Shown here in pieces: positions 19,677 through 28,822 of a stretch of 48,038 bases of DNA (the stretch's first letter is position 1; the number at the start of each line of letters is the position of its first letter). Under the pieces are notes generated by a model, which saw nothing but the letters and a program-made list of their open reading frames with translations, made no database searches and had not been told where the DNA came from. A program made the translations under genes and the position numbers. This DNA is from Butyricicoccus porcorum (GTDB taxonomy: Bacteria > Bacillota > Clostridia > Oscillospirales > Butyricicoccaceae). Location: the NCBI RefSeq assembly GCF_002157465.1, contig NZ_NHOC01000006.1, forward strand, positions 31,539-79,576, written 5' to 3'.

Positions 19677-21839
19677 ATGGATATGAAAACAAAAATTGAT
19701 TTTTTGATCGAACGTGTGCAGAAGCAGAATTCTTCCGCAAATGTCGAGAAAATCCGCGCCGCATATGAATGTGCCGCTGCGGCGCATGAAGGGCAGAAGC
19801 GTAAAAACGGCGATCCGTATATCATTCATCCGGTATCTGTCGCTGAAATTATCGTTGAGATGGGGTTGGATACCGACTCGATCTGTGCCGGTCTGCTGCA
19901 CGACTGCATGGAGGACACTGATTTCCAGTATGCACAGATTGAGGAAAAATTCGGCACATCGGTTGCAAACCTTGTCGATGGCGTCACCCGCCTGGGCCGC
20001 CTGCATTACTCCAAGGAGCAGGAACAGATGGAGGATCTGCGCAAGATGCTCATCGCCATGGCGAAGGATATCCGTGTCATTCTGATTAAGCTCGCTGACC
20101 GCCTGCACAACATGCGGACGATTGAGTTTATGCCGGAGGAAAAACAGCGCTCTAAATCGCTGGAGACCATGGAGATTTATGCGCCGATTGCACACCGCCT
20201 TGGCATGCAGAAGATCAAGTGGGAGCTGGAGGATCTTTCGCTCCAGCGGCTCGACCCGGTCGGTTATCAGGAAATTGTAGACGGTCTCGCGCGCCAGCAA
20301 AACGAGCATGAGGAAATGTTGGAGCGCATCAAAAAGACCATCGGCAAAAAGCTGGATGAGAGCGGCATCCGCAACTCGATTTCCGCGCGCGTCAAGCACA
20401 TCTATAGCATTTATCGCAAGATGTATGCACAGAATAAAAGCATTGACGAAATTTATGACATTTGCGCCGTGCGCGTCATCGTCGATTCGGTTGCGGACTG
20501 CTACAATGTCCTTGGCTATGTGCACGACTTGTATAAGCCCATTCCGGGCAGATTCAAGGACTATATCTCCACGCCAAAGCCGAACGGCTACCGCTCGCTG
20601 CATACGACCGTTATCGGACGTTCGGGCGTGCCGTTTGAAGTGCAGATCCGCACGGAGGAAATGCACAAGATGGCGGAATACGGTGTCGCGGCACACTGGA
20701 AATACAAGCAGGGCGTCGACAAGACCGGCAATGAGGAAACATATGCGTGGATTCGCCAGCTGCTGGAATCGCAGCAGGATACCGAAGCGGAGGACTTTAT
20801 CAAGGCGATCAAGGTCGACCTGTTCTCCGATGAGGTCTTTGTCTTCACGCCGAAGGGCGATGTTGTCAATCTTCCGGCGGGGTCTACGCCGATTGACTTT
20901 GCCTATGGCATTCATTCCGCTGTCGGCAACCGTATGATCGGGTGCAAGATCAACGGCCGCATTGCGCCGATTGATTATGCGCTGCAAAATGGCGATATCG
21001 TGGAGGTGCTCACGTCCAAGGAAACTCATGGCCCGAAGCGTGACTGGCTCAAGATGATTAAGACCTCTGAGGCGCGCAACAAAATCAAACAGTGGTTTAA
21101 AAAAGAATGCCGCGAGGAGAATATCGAACAGGGCCGGGAGGATCTCGACCGCGAGCTGCGTTCCAGCCTGCTGTACAGCCATTTTATGGAGAAACCGGAA
21201 ATTCAACAGGCCGTGCTGACCAAGTTCGGGTATCCGTCGCTGGAAGAACTGTATGCGGCCATCGGCTATGGCGGCATCACGGTCACCAAGGTGCTCAACA
21301 AGGTGAAGGATGAGGTTATCCGCGCGAAAAAGGCGGAGGAGGCACATCATCCGCTGACCACTCACAAGCATACCAAGTCGGATTCGGGCGTTATTGTCGA
21401 GGATATCGGCAACTGTAAGGTCAAATTTGCGCGCTGCTGTACGCCGATCCCGGGCGATGATATCATAGGCTATATCACGCGCGGCTATGGCGTATCTGTC
21501 CACCGCAAGGACTGCGTCAATGTTAAAAACAGCAGTCCGGAGGATCGCGATCGCTGGATCAAGGTCTCATGGGATGAAAACCACATCGAGGTCAAGGAAC
21601 GCTTCAGTACAGCCCTTCAGGTCTCCACGACCGACCGCATGGGCGTCATGAGTGAGGTGCTCCAGATTCTCGCAAATAACCATATCAATGTGCGCGACTT
21701 CAACGGCAAAACGCTGTCGGAGGGCTTTGGCATCATCAACATTGTGATTGACGTGACCGGCCTGTCCCAGCTGGATGCGCTGACCAAAAAGCTGCGCAGC
21801 ATCAAGGGCGTCATCAACGTCGTCCGCCAGTCGACGTGA
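19677..21839 (+). CDS. rel: Bifunctional (p)ppGpp synthetase/hydrolase (Rel/SpoT homologue)
   Basis: Makes and degrades the stringent-response alarmone. The 720-residue protein has the full RSH order. An HD hydrolase domain contains LLHDCMEDTD (HD at about 75) and KLADRLHNMRT. The synthetase domain has RFKDYISTPKPNGYRSLHTT at about 293-312. A TGS domain (VFTPKGDVVNLPAGSTPIDFAY) and a zinc-finger-type segment (ARCCTPIPGDDIIGYITRG) follow, with an ACT domain at the C-terminus (ERFSTALQVSTTDRMGVMSEVL). The intact HD residues and an RFKD-type synthetase loop indicate both activities. Four bases separate it from recJ; GGGGAG precedes the ATG. Confidence 0.97.
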   Translation: MDMKTKIDFLIERVQKQNSSANVEKIRAAYECAAAAHEGQKRKNGDPYIIHPVSVAEIIVEMGLDTDSICAGLLHDCMEDTDFQYAQIEEKFGTSVANLVDGVTRLGRLHYSKEQEQMEDLRKMLIAMAKDIRVILIKLADRLHNMRTIEFMPEEKQRSKSLETMEIYAPIAHRLGMQKIKWELEDLSLQRLDPVGYQEIVDGLARQQNEHEEMLERIKKTIGKKLDESGIRNSISARVKHIYSIYRKMYAQNKSIDEIYDICAVRVIVDSVADCYNVLGYVHDLYKPIPGRFKDYISTPKPNGYRSLHTTVIGRSGVPFEVQIRTEEMHKMAEYGVAAHWKYKQGVDKTGNEETYAWIRQLLESQQDTEAEDFIKAIKVDLFSDEVFVFTPKGDVVNLPAGSTPIDFAYGIHSAVGNRMIGCKINGRIAPIDYALQNGDIVEVLTSKETHGPKRDWLKMIKTSEARNKIKQWFKKECREENIEQGREDLDRELRSSLLYSHFMEKPEIQQAVLTKFGYPSLEELYAAIGYGGITVTKVLNKVKDEVIRAKKAEEAHHPLTTHKHTKSDSGVIVEDIGNCKVKFARCCTPIPGDDIIGYITRGYGVSVHRKDCVNVKNSSPEDRDRWIKVSWDENHIEVKERFSTALQVSTTDRMGVMSEVLQILANNHINVRDFNGKTLSEGFGIINIVIDVTGLSQLDALTKKLRSIKGVINVVRQST

Positions 21840-21849
21840 GGAGGGCGCA

Positions 21850-22308
21850 ATGAGAGCAGTATTACAGCGCGTGTCACATGCAAAGGTGACAATTGACGGC
21901 ACTGTGTCGGGCGAGATTGGAAAGGGTTTTCTGATCCTGCTCGGCGTTGCGCCGGAGGATACCGCGGAGGAAGCGCTCTATCTGGCGCGCAAATGTGTCG
22001 GTCTGCGTGTTTTCACCGATGAAAACGATAAAATGAACCTGTCGCTCGACGATGTCGGCGGGAAAATTCTCGCTGTCAGCCAGTTTACACTGTATGCCGA
22101 TTGTCGCAAAGGCAAGCGCCCCAATTTCATCGGCGCGGCGAAGGGCGAACAGGCAAACGAACTGTATGAATATTTTGTATCCTGCTGCCGGGGTCTCGGG
22201 ATTGAGACACAGACCGGCGAATTTGGTGCAGACATGCAGGTTGAGCTGTTGAACGACGGCCCGGTGACCATTCTTATGGATACCGATGAGCTGATGCGAA
22301 AGAAATAA
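21850..22308 (+). CDS. dtd: D-aminoacyl-tRNA deacylase
   Basis: Hydrolyses D-aminoacyl-tRNA (and Gly-tRNA-Ala), preventing D-residues entering protein. The 152-residue protein has all Dtd hallmarks: start MRAVLQRVSHAKVTIDG, the SQFTLYADC motif at about 77-85 with the S-Q-x-x-L signature, and the Gly-cisPro motif NDGPVT at about 135-140. The rel-dtd-MBL hydrolase order is standard for Clostridia. It starts 10 bases after rel with GAGGAGG upstream. Confidence 0.96.
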   Translation: MRAVLQRVSHAKVTIDGTVSGEIGKGFLILLGVAPEDTAEEALYLARKCVGLRVFTDENDKMNLSLDDVGGKILAVSQFTLYADCRKGKRPNFIGAAKGEQANELYEYFVSCCRGLGIETQTGEFGADMQVELLNDGPVTILMDTDELMRKK

Positions 22309-22318
22309 AGGAGACTGT

Positions 22319-22969
22319 ATGAAAATCAAGCAATTTTGTGTGGGTGATGTCGCCACCAACTGCTATCTGGTATATGATGAGAATACCCTCGAGGGTGCCA
22401 TTGTCGATCCCGGCGACCGTGCAGACATGCTTCTGGCGGAGATCGAGGATAAAAAAATAACGCTGAAATATATCCTGCTGACACATGCGCATTTCGACCA
22501 TATTCTTGCGGTCGGCGCACTCAAAAAAGCCACAGGCGCGCAGGTTGTCGTCAGCAAAGCGGACGAATACCTGTTTGACGCAAATGCATCGCTGTCCCCC
22601 TTTGGCGCATATGGCCGTCAGCTGATGAACCGCTTTGATTTCCCGGGCGCGGATATCTGGGCAGAAGAGGGAACAGAGGTCACGTTCGGCGGCATGACGG
22701 CAAAGTATCTCAGCACACCGGGACATACGCCCGGCTCATGTACGATTCTGTTGGACAACAGCATTCTGTTTACGGGTGACACGCTGTTCTGCCAGTCCTG
22801 TGGCCGCACTGACCTGCCGGGAGGCGACTGGCATGCGATGCTGAAGTCGCTCAAACGGCTGTATGAGCTGCCGGGAGATTATCAGGTGCTGCCGGGACAT
22901 GAATCGCTGTCCACATTGGAGCGGGAGCGCGCATCCAATCCGTATATGCAGCAGGCTGTGAAACAATGA
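22319..22969 (+). CDS. Metallo-beta-lactamase-fold hydrolase (YcbL/glyoxalase II-like)
   Basis: A 216-residue single-domain MBL hydrolase. The metal-binding residues are present: THAHFDH (HxHxDH, about residues 55-61), STPGHTPGS with the next His, FTGDTLFC with the bridging Asp, and VLPGHES with the final His. The length fits the YcbL group of short glyoxalase II-like thioesterases. The physiological substrate is not established for this group; S-lactoylglutathione or another thioester is the family guess. It lies 10 bases after dtd and overlaps hemZ by 4 bases. Confidence 0.9.
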   Translation: MKIKQFCVGDVATNCYLVYDENTLEGAIVDPGDRADMLLAEIEDKKITLKYILLTHAHFDHILAVGALKKATGAQVVVSKADEYLFDANASLSPFGAYGRQLMNRFDFPGADIWAEEGTEVTFGGMTAKYLSTPGHTPGSCTILLDNSILFTGDTLFCQSCGRTDLPGGDWHAMLKSLKRLYELPGDYQVLPGHESLSTLERERASNPYMQQAVKQ

Positions 22970-24435
22970 TCTATACTGTACACGGTCTGGAAAATGACCA
23001 TCATGTCCGTGAAATGCTGCTGTGCCTGCTGCCTGCTGAGACCCCGGAACGCGTAGAGTTTGCGCCGGAGGGCACGGATGCGCTTGGCGTAGCCATCGAC
23101 CACACTGGGACAGAGACTGTGATTCGCGTCTGTTGTACGCGCGGGGGCAGACAGGTCTGCGTGGAACAGCGCGCGCCGGTTACAGACAGCGAAGAGGATA
23201 CCAAGCGCGCGCAGACACATGCGGTGAAATCGGCCATTTTTGAAGCGGTAACCCCGTTTTTGGATGCCGTTCCCGAGTGGGGATCCCTGACCGGCGTCCG
23301 TCCGGCGAAATTTGCGCGCGGCTTTCTCGAAAAGGGGTATACCCCGGTACAGGTCGCACAACTGATGACCGAGCAATACCATGTTTCACCGGCACGGCGT
23401 GCACTCGCCATTCGTTCAGCGGGCATTGCGCTCGATTGTAAAAAACGGCTGCATCCGCGCGATATCTCCATTTATATCGGCATTCCGTTCTGTCCGTCGC
23501 GGTGCAGCTACTGCTCCTTTGTCAGCCATTCCATCGAGAAGGCAGGCAGACTCATGGCGGAATATCTGGATACGCTGTGCGCGGAAATCGTGCATACGGG
23601 TAAAATCATAAAGCAGGCGGATCTGCATATTATCTCGATGTATATCGGCGGCGGCACGCCGACCACGCTGTCGGCAGAACAGCTGGAACGCCTGCTGGAT
23701 ACCGTACAAAACGCCTTTGATTTACAGTATATGACGGAATTTACTGTCGAGGCAGGGCGTCCGGACACCATCACAGAGGAAAAGCTGCATGTGCTGGCAC
23801 AGCATGACGTCGACCGCATTTCCATCAATCCGCAGTCGATGAATGACGAGGTGCTTGCTGCAATCGGGCGGCACCACAGCGCACAGGCTGTGCTGGACAC
23901 CTACGAAATGGCGCGTGGCATCGGCTTCCGTGCCATCAATATGGACACCATCGCAGGGTTGGACGGCGACACACCGGAGAGCTTTGCGCATACCATGGAT
24001 ACACTCATCGGGCTGAACCCGGAAAATATTACCGTCCATACGCTCGCCGCCAAGCGCGGCGCAGACCAGCACGACCGTGTGCGCAACGCGGAAAAGCACG
24101 AGACTGTGCGACAGATGCTGGATATCGCGTCCCAAAATCTGACCGCTGCCGGCTATGCGCCGTATTATCTGTACCGCCAGAAATTCATGGCGGGTGGCTT
24201 TGAGAATGTCGGCTGGTGCAAAATGGGATATGAATGCTGGTATAATGTCTATATGATGGAGGAGCTTCAGACCATTGTATCGCTCGGCGCGGGCGGCATG
24301 ACCAAGTTGCTGAGCGCGGATGGAAGAAAAATCCGGCGCATCAACAACCCGAAATATCCATATGAATACAATACTTCATTGGAAAAAATCAACGCGGGGA
24401 AGCAGGCATTGCTTGCCTGGGCTTCCGAATTGTGA
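22966..24435 (+). CDS. hemZ: Coproporphyrinogen dehydrogenase HemZ (radical SAM)
   Basis: A 489-residue radical SAM enzyme of the oxygen-independent coproporphyrinogen III oxidase family. The cluster motif PFCPSRCSYCSFVSH lies at about 175-189 (Cys 176, 180, 183), followed by IISMYIGGGTPTTLSAEQL and the AGRPDTI and SINPQSM segments typical of HemN/HemW/HemZ proteins. An N-terminal extension of about 165 residues is characteristic of HemZ. The ATG overlaps the previous stop in ATGA. No other haem genes are in the window, so whether it makes haem here or does a related reaction is open. Confidence 0.88.
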   Translation: MIYTVHGLENDHHVREMLLCLLPAETPERVEFAPEGTDALGVAIDHTGTETVIRVCCTRGGRQVCVEQRAPVTDSEEDTKRAQTHAVKSAIFEAVTPFLDAVPEWGSLTGVRPAKFARGFLEKGYTPVQVAQLMTEQYHVSPARRALAIRSAGIALDCKKRLHPRDISIYIGIPFCPSRCSYCSFVSHSIEKAGRLMAEYLDTLCAEIVHTGKIIKQADLHIISMYIGGGTPTTLSAEQLERLLDTVQNAFDLQYMTEFTVEAGRPDTITEEKLHVLAQHDVDRISINPQSMNDEVLAAIGRHHSAQAVLDTYEMARGIGFRAINMDTIAGLDGDTPESFAHTMDTLIGLNPENITVHTLAAKRGADQHDRVRNAEKHETVRQMLDIASQNLTAAGYAPYYLYRQKFMAGGFENVGWCKMGYECWYNVYMMEELQTIVSLGAGGMTKLLSADGRKIRRINNPKYPYEYNTSLEKINAGKQALLAWASEL

Positions 24436-24444
24436 GGGATTTGC

Positions 24445-25365
24445 TTGCAGTATCTCAATCTTGAGGATATCAATGAACGCTGCCGCCGGGATCCGGCGGA
24501 GTTCGTTGCTTCCTGTGAACAGAGCTATACCAATGTCATCGAGAATGTCGCGGAACGCATCTGTGCGGGATGTGAGGAACGCATGATCCTGCTGCTCAAT
24601 GGCCCGTCCTCCAGCGGAAAGACCACGACAGCGCATCGCATTCGCGATGCCGCACAGCGAAAGGGGATCCGGACGCATTCGATTTCCATGGATGACTATT
24701 ATCTGAGCCGGAATACCTATTCTGTCCCGAAGGACGAGGACGGTGCGGATGATCTGGAATCCCCGTTGTGTATGGATCTGCCGCTGCTCAGCGAGCATCT
24801 GGCTGCACTGTGCGAGGGGAAAACCATAGAAGTTCCCAAGTATGACTTCATGACGCACCGGCGGACAGAAGAGCGGGAAGAGGTCCGTTTGGGCAAGGGA
24901 GAAATTGCCGTCATCGAAGGCATCCATGCGCTCAACGATGTCATTACCGGCAAGATAAAGGAACACGCCATCGGGGTCTATATGGCGGTCGGCACAGAGG
25001 TCGTCCTGTCCAACGACTGGCGGCTCGCACCCCATGAGCTGCGGTTTGTGCGGCGTGCCATCCGCGACCGGAATTTCCGCGATGCACCGATTTCGGATAC
25101 CATTCGGATGTGGCGCTCTGTCCGGCGCGGTGAACGGCTGTATATTCGGCCATATATCCCATCAGCTTCCTATATTCTCAACACGTATCTGCCCTATGAG
25201 GACTGTATTCTGATGAATCAGCTTCGCCAGGAAGCGGAGCCGTACCATCAGGACATGATTGACGCGGGACTGGAACCGCTTGTCCGGGCACTCGACCGAT
25301 TTGAGCCGCTGGAAAACTTAGAGCTGATCCCGCCGCAGTCTATCATGCATGAATTCATCGGCTGA
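24445..25365 (+). CDS. Uridine kinase-like / phosphoribulokinase-fold P-loop nucleoside kinase
   Basis: A 306-residue P-loop kinase. The Walker A motif NGPSSSGKTTTA lies at about 51-62; SISMDDYYLSR and KYDFMTHRR follow as in uridine kinase, and VIEGIHALND is the Walker B region. It lacks the N-terminal TGS/ThrRS-like domain found in longer Clostridia nucleoside kinases of this family. Start is a TTG at 24445 with GAGGG upstream; no better ATG is in frame. It is 9 bases after hemZ in the same operon. Nucleoside specificity is not certain. Confidence 0.85.
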   Translation: MQYLNLEDINERCRRDPAEFVASCEQSYTNVIENVAERICAGCEERMILLLNGPSSSGKTTTAHRIRDAAQRKGIRTHSISMDDYYLSRNTYSVPKDEDGADDLESPLCMDLPLLSEHLAALCEGKTIEVPKYDFMTHRRTEEREEVRLGKGEIAVIEGIHALNDVITGKIKEHAIGVYMAVGTEVVLSNDWRLAPHELRFVRRAIRDRNFRDAPISDTIRMWRSVRRGERLYIRPYIPSASYILNTYLPYEDCILMNQLRQEAEPYHQDMIDAGLEPLVRALDRFEPLENLELIPPQSIMHEFIG

Positions 25366-25429
25366 CACTGACGCAACAAAGAAATACGAAAGCCGGCTGT
25401 CAGTCCGCTTTCGCGAAAGGAGCTTTATC

Positions 25430-25834
25430 ATGGATAAGAAAGTGAATAGTTTTCTCGAAAAAGCCAGAGTATCCGCAGAGTTGTTTGCCAACCGTACCGG
25501 GCGGGTTGCGACGCAGGCCGCCAGCACAGCCGGAAAGACCGCAAGCAATGTGGTGGAGGCGACCCGGCTGAATCTCCGGATTTTCGATCTGAACACAGAA
25601 ATTGAAATCCTGTATAAGGAAATCGGCAAAATGGTTTATGCCGTGCACAGCGGCACGACGGGAAATCAGGATGAAATGCAGATCAAGCTGGAGCTCATTG
25701 ATGAAAAGCTGGATAAAATTGCTGCAATCCGCGAAAAGTTGAGCCAGGTCAAGTCGACGGTCACCTGTCCGAATTGCGGCAGAGAATGCGGGCCGGACGA
25801 CACGTTTTGCAGCAGCTGCGGTGCACAGCTGTAA
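25430..25834 (+). CDS. Small zinc-ribbon protein with helical N-terminus
   Basis: A 134-residue protein. Residues 1-110 are predicted mostly helical (SFLEKARVSAELFANR, then a charged EKLDKIAAIREKLSQVK coiled-coil-like stretch). The C-terminus is a zinc ribbon: CPNCGRECGPDDTFCSSCGA, with two CxxC knuckles. I chose the ATG at 25430 with GAAAGGAG upstream; the upstream in-frame extension overlaps the kinase gene and has no ribosome site. The function of this widespread Clostridia protein type is unknown. It stands between the kinase and the flippase in the same direction. Confidence 0.8.
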   Translation: MDKKVNSFLEKARVSAELFANRTGRVATQAASTAGKTASNVVEATRLNLRIFDLNTEIEILYKEIGKMVYAVHSGTTGNQDEMQIKLELIDEKLDKIAAIREKLSQVKSTVTCPNCGRECGPDDTFCSSCGAQL

Positions 25835-25929
25835 CCCACTGGTACACAGGAAAACCATCCGCTTCGGCTTCTAATGTCTGCACTTGCGTCATACCTTGTC
25901 TATCATAGGAAGACAAGGGAGGCGTGGGG

Positions 25930-27507
25930 ATGAAACAAAGGGAAAGCTTTGTCGGCGGTGCGATGGCACTGCTTGTGTCCGGCATTGTCGTCAAGCTGCT
26001 CGGCGCGCTGTTCAAGGTGCCGCTGACCAATCTCATTGGCGACAGCGGCATGGGGCTGTTTTCGTTTGCGATGCAGTTTTTTTCACTGCTGTTCGTCGTA
26101 TGTGCGGCCGGCCTTCCCGTTGCGGAGTCGCATCTGGTATCCGAGGCGCTTGCGCTGGGCGACCGCAGGCGGGCACAGGCGGTTGTCGTACATGCCGCAG
26201 CCGTGTTTGGCGCGCTTGCGCTGGCGATGTCGGTGCTGCTCGCTACCTTTGCGCCGATGATCTGCCGCCTGTTTGGAGAATCCATTAACACGGCATACTG
26301 CCTTGCTGCCATCGCACCTGCCGTTTTCTTTGTCACGCTGGAAGCGGCACTGCGCGGCTGGTATCAGGGAACAGGCAACATGGTTCCAACGGCAATTTCT
26401 CAGGTTGCGGAGGCAATAGGAAAGCTCATGGTGGGTCTGACGCTTGCCTGGACATTTCTGGACAGAGGGTTTGGCATAACCGGCGCCGCAGTCGGTGCGG
26501 TCATCGGCGTGAGCTGCGGTGAACTGGCCGCTACGTGTTACCTGCTCTGGAGTGCGCGGCGCGGGGTTCGACCGGCATTGCATATCCGGCAAAATGGGCC
26601 ATCCGTCCTGCCGCAACTGTTCCGCCTGATGGTGCCTGTCACGCTGGGAGCGGCTGTCATGACGGCGTCGGGCTTTCTTGATATGGCAGTGATTTATCGT
26701 CGCCTGCCCGCCGCCGGATTTTCCCCTGAGGAGGTCGTGGCGGCATATGGCGCATACACCGGTATGGCCATGACACTGTTCAATTTGCCGCAGGCGCTGT
26801 CCAACTCGGTATCTGTCAGCGTGCTTCCCGCGCTGTCCGCAGCACATGCCCGGCGGAATACGATTCAGATGCGCCGCCTGACGACGTCCTCGCTGCGGCT
26901 GACACTGCTCGTCTGTCTGCCGTGCGGCGCAGGACTGTTTGTGCTGTCCGGCCCATTGCTCCGCGTATTGTTTGCCTCACAGCCGCGCGGCGTCCTGACA
27001 GCGGAACCATTGCTGCGCCTGCTCGGAATTGCAGAACCGTTGGTGGGGCTGTCTGCTGTGACCACTGCGGTTTTGCAGTCATTTGGACGCCCCGATCTGA
27101 CGGTGTATTCGTCTGCCATCGGATGTGCGGTCAAATTTGCGGTCAGTTTTCGGCTGGCTGGCATGCCGGAGTACAACATTTCAGCAGCGCCCATTGGCAC
27201 GCTGGTATGCTATACGATCATCCTGCTGCTCAATCTTATGTCGATTGTTCGGCTGACAGGTTGGCTGCCGCCGCTTGGAAAGGCAGTGTTTCGCCCGCTG
27301 CTGGCGTCCTGTGGCATGGCAGTAATTGTATATCGGATGTATCTGGCGCTGCTGCCGTATATTGGGCTGTGCCCTGCCGTCGTGCTTTCCATCTGCGCGG
27401 CAATCCCATTGTATGTGATTCTGCTGGTTGGACTGCGTGCACTGACGGCGGAGGATGTTCTGCCGCTGCCGGGCGGGGAACGGCTGGCACAGCTGCTGCG
27501 GCTGTGA
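25930..27507 (+). CDS. SpoVB/MurJ-type polysaccharide flippase (MOP superfamily)
   Basis: A 525-residue integral membrane protein with about 14 helices. The opening GAMALLVSGIVVKLLGALFKVPLTNLIGD is the usual SpoVB start, with arginine-rich loops between helices. SpoVB and its paralogues are lipid-linked glycan flippases needed for spore cortex or cell-wall synthesis. Followed by mazG and an HU gene, this matches the spoVB-mazG-hup order of spore-forming Firmicutes. I chose the ATG at 25930 with GGGAGG seven bases upstream over a GTG two codons earlier. A 7-bp inverted repeat (CCTTGTC/GACAAGG, 25894-25918) ends in the ribosome site region. Assignment to SpoVB itself rather than a paralogue is moderate. 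Confidence 0.85.
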   Translation: MKQRESFVGGAMALLVSGIVVKLLGALFKVPLTNLIGDSGMGLFSFAMQFFSLLFVVCAAGLPVAESHLVSEALALGDRRRAQAVVVHAAAVFGALALAMSVLLATFAPMICRLFGESINTAYCLAAIAPAVFFVTLEAALRGWYQGTGNMVPTAISQVAEAIGKLMVGLTLAWTFLDRGFGITGAAVGAVIGVSCGELAATCYLLWSARRGVRPALHIRQNGPSVLPQLFRLMVPVTLGAAVMTASGFLDMAVIYRRLPAAGFSPEEVVAAYGAYTGMAMTLFNLPQALSNSVSVSVLPALSAAHARRNTIQMRRLTTSSLRLTLLVCLPCGAGLFVLSGPLLRVLFASQPRGVLTAEPLLRLLGIAEPLVGLSAVTTAVLQSFGRPDLTVYSSAIGCAVKFAVSFRLAGMPEYNISAAPIGTLVCYTIILLLNLMSIVRLTGWLPPLGKAVFRPLLASCGMAVIVYRMYLALLPYIGLCPAVVLSICAAIPLYVILLVGLRALTAEDVLPLPGGERLAQLLRL

Positions 27508-27546
27508 CGTCGTAATCAATTTCAGAAAGGACTTTTATCAATCATT

Positions 27547-28335
27547 ATGGATTTTACAATAAAGGAACGCTATCAGTTTGAGGATCTGCTGAAGATCATG
27601 GAAATTCTGCGGAGTGAAAATGGCTGTATGTGGGATCGGGCGCAGGATCATCACAGCATCCGCCGCAACTTCATTGAGGAGACCTATGAGGTCTGTGAGG
27701 CGATTGATAACGAGGATGTCGATCTGCTCCGGGAGGAGTTGGGCGATGTGCTGCTTCAGGTCGTTTTTCACACCCGTATCGAGGAGGAAAAGGGGACATT
27801 CAACATCGACGATGTCGCGGACGGCATCTGTAAAAAGCTGATTTATCGTCATCCACATATTTTTGGCAGCGTAGATGTCGCGTCCACTGAGGAAATCCTC
27901 AACAATTGGGATGCGCTCAAAAAGGTAGAAAAAGGGCAGAAGAGCACGACGGACACGCTCAACAGTGTTGCGCGCAGTCTGCCCGCCCTGATTCGTGCGG
28001 AGAAAGTGCAGTACAAGGCAGCGAAGGTTGGCTTTGACTGGGATGACATCCGCGGCGCGCTGGACAAGGTACAGGAGGAGCTGGATGAAGTAAAGCGTGC
28101 AGTAAATGGTGACGGCGATCTGCCTGAAGAGATCGGCGATCTGCTGTTTGCCGCTGTCAATGTCGCACGTTTTGCGGATACCGATCCGGAGGGTGCCTTG
28201 AATGCGACGACGGAAAAATTCATCCGCCGTTTTTCCTATGTTGAACGCGTAGCAGCGGCGCAGGGAAAGAAACTGGAAGACATGACGCTGCGCGAAATGG
28301 ATGCTCTCTGGGACGAGGGAAAGAGCAGGGAATGA
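27547..28335 (+). CDS. mazG: Nucleoside triphosphate pyrophosphohydrolase MazG
   Basis: Hydrolyses non-canonical or excess NTPs to NMP and pyrophosphate. The 262-residue protein has two MazG domains. The first has CMWDRAQDHHSIRRNFIEET, EELGDVLLQVVFHTRI with the EExxD-type metal site, and the second EEIGDLLFAAVNVARF. The usual CPWD of MazG reads CMWD here, a mild change. The last base pairs overlap the HU gene start in ATGA. The gene order with the flippase upstream is conserved in Clostridia. Confidence 0.94.
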   Translation: MDFTIKERYQFEDLLKIMEILRSENGCMWDRAQDHHSIRRNFIEETYEVCEAIDNEDVDLLREELGDVLLQVVFHTRIEEEKGTFNIDDVADGICKKLIYRHPHIFGSVDVASTEEILNNWDALKKVEKGQKSTTDTLNSVARSLPALIRAEKVQYKAAKVGFDWDDIRGALDKVQEELDEVKRAVNGDGDLPEEIGDLLFAAVNVARFADTDPEGALNATTEKFIRRFSYVERVAAAQGKKLEDMTLREMDALWDEGKSRE

Positions 28336-28610
28336 AAAAGTCTGAATTTGCCGCAATGGTTGCCGAACGCGCCGGCATCCGCAAAAAAGATGCGGAGTAT
28401 ATCGTCGATCTGACATTCCGCTGCCTGAGCGATGCGCTGGCACAGGGAGAACGGGTTTCTGTGAGTGGTTTCGGTGTATTTGAGACCCGGGAGCGCGCTG
28501 CGCGTACCGGGCGTGTGCCGTCTACCGGCGAACAGATTGAAATACCTGCGGCACAGGTTCCCGTATTTAAGCCTGCGAAACAGCTGAAAGAGAAGGTAAA
28601 TCCGTCCTGA
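28332..28610 (+). CDS. HU family DNA-binding protein
   Basis: A 92-residue HU/IHF-family protein. It starts MKKSEFAAMVAERAGIRKKDAE (helical dimer part), then VSVSGFGVFETRERAARTGR and VPVFKPAKQLKEKV at the C-terminus, matching the beta-arm and final helix of HU. The arm tip reads PSTGEQIEIPA where most HU proteins have NPxTGE-type residues. Start overlaps mazG by 4 bases, so it is translationally coupled. It is the last gene before the operon terminator. Confidence 0.93.
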   Translation: MKKSEFAAMVAERAGIRKKDAEYIVDLTFRCLSDALAQGERVSVSGFGVFETRERAARTGRVPSTGEQIEIPAAQVPVFKPAKQLKEKVNPS

Positions 28611-28702
28611 GATTAAACGGGTATCCAGCACGTTTACACAGGTGTCCGGGAGAAAATAAGACAATATATCCATTTCACTGCGTGGATGCCGATAAATATG
28701 CA

Positions 28703-28741
28703 AATGTGGCTGCTTTCTTCGAGAAAGCAGCCACATTTTTT
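28703..28741 (+). terminator. Strong terminator ending the recJ-to-HU run
   Basis: A 16-bp perfect stem (28703-28718 with 28722-28737), a 3-base TCG loop, then T residues. It lies 92 bases after the HU stop. Confidence 0.95.
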
Positions 28742-28822
28742 CTGACAAAATATAATGAGTTGGAAAGGACGATGGAAGCGATGACGATGTTCCTATACGG
28801 TATACGGAAGATCCCCGCACAA

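Noticed and set aside
19656-21503. A 615-codon minus-strand frame opposite rel
   Set aside because: Antisense to an unmistakable RSH gene, with no recognisable domain. The same reasoning removes the long antisense frames opposite the lactate genes and the nan genes.
25387-25416. CGAAAGC/GCTTTCG repeat between the kinase and zinc-ribbon genes as a terminator
   Set aside because: No T-tract follows, and the downstream gene has its ribosome site directly after it, so read-through within the operon is more likely.
28332-28610. IHF rather than HU
   Set aside because: Clostridia normally carry HU-type proteins and the mazG-HU order is typical; sequence alone does not favour IHF.
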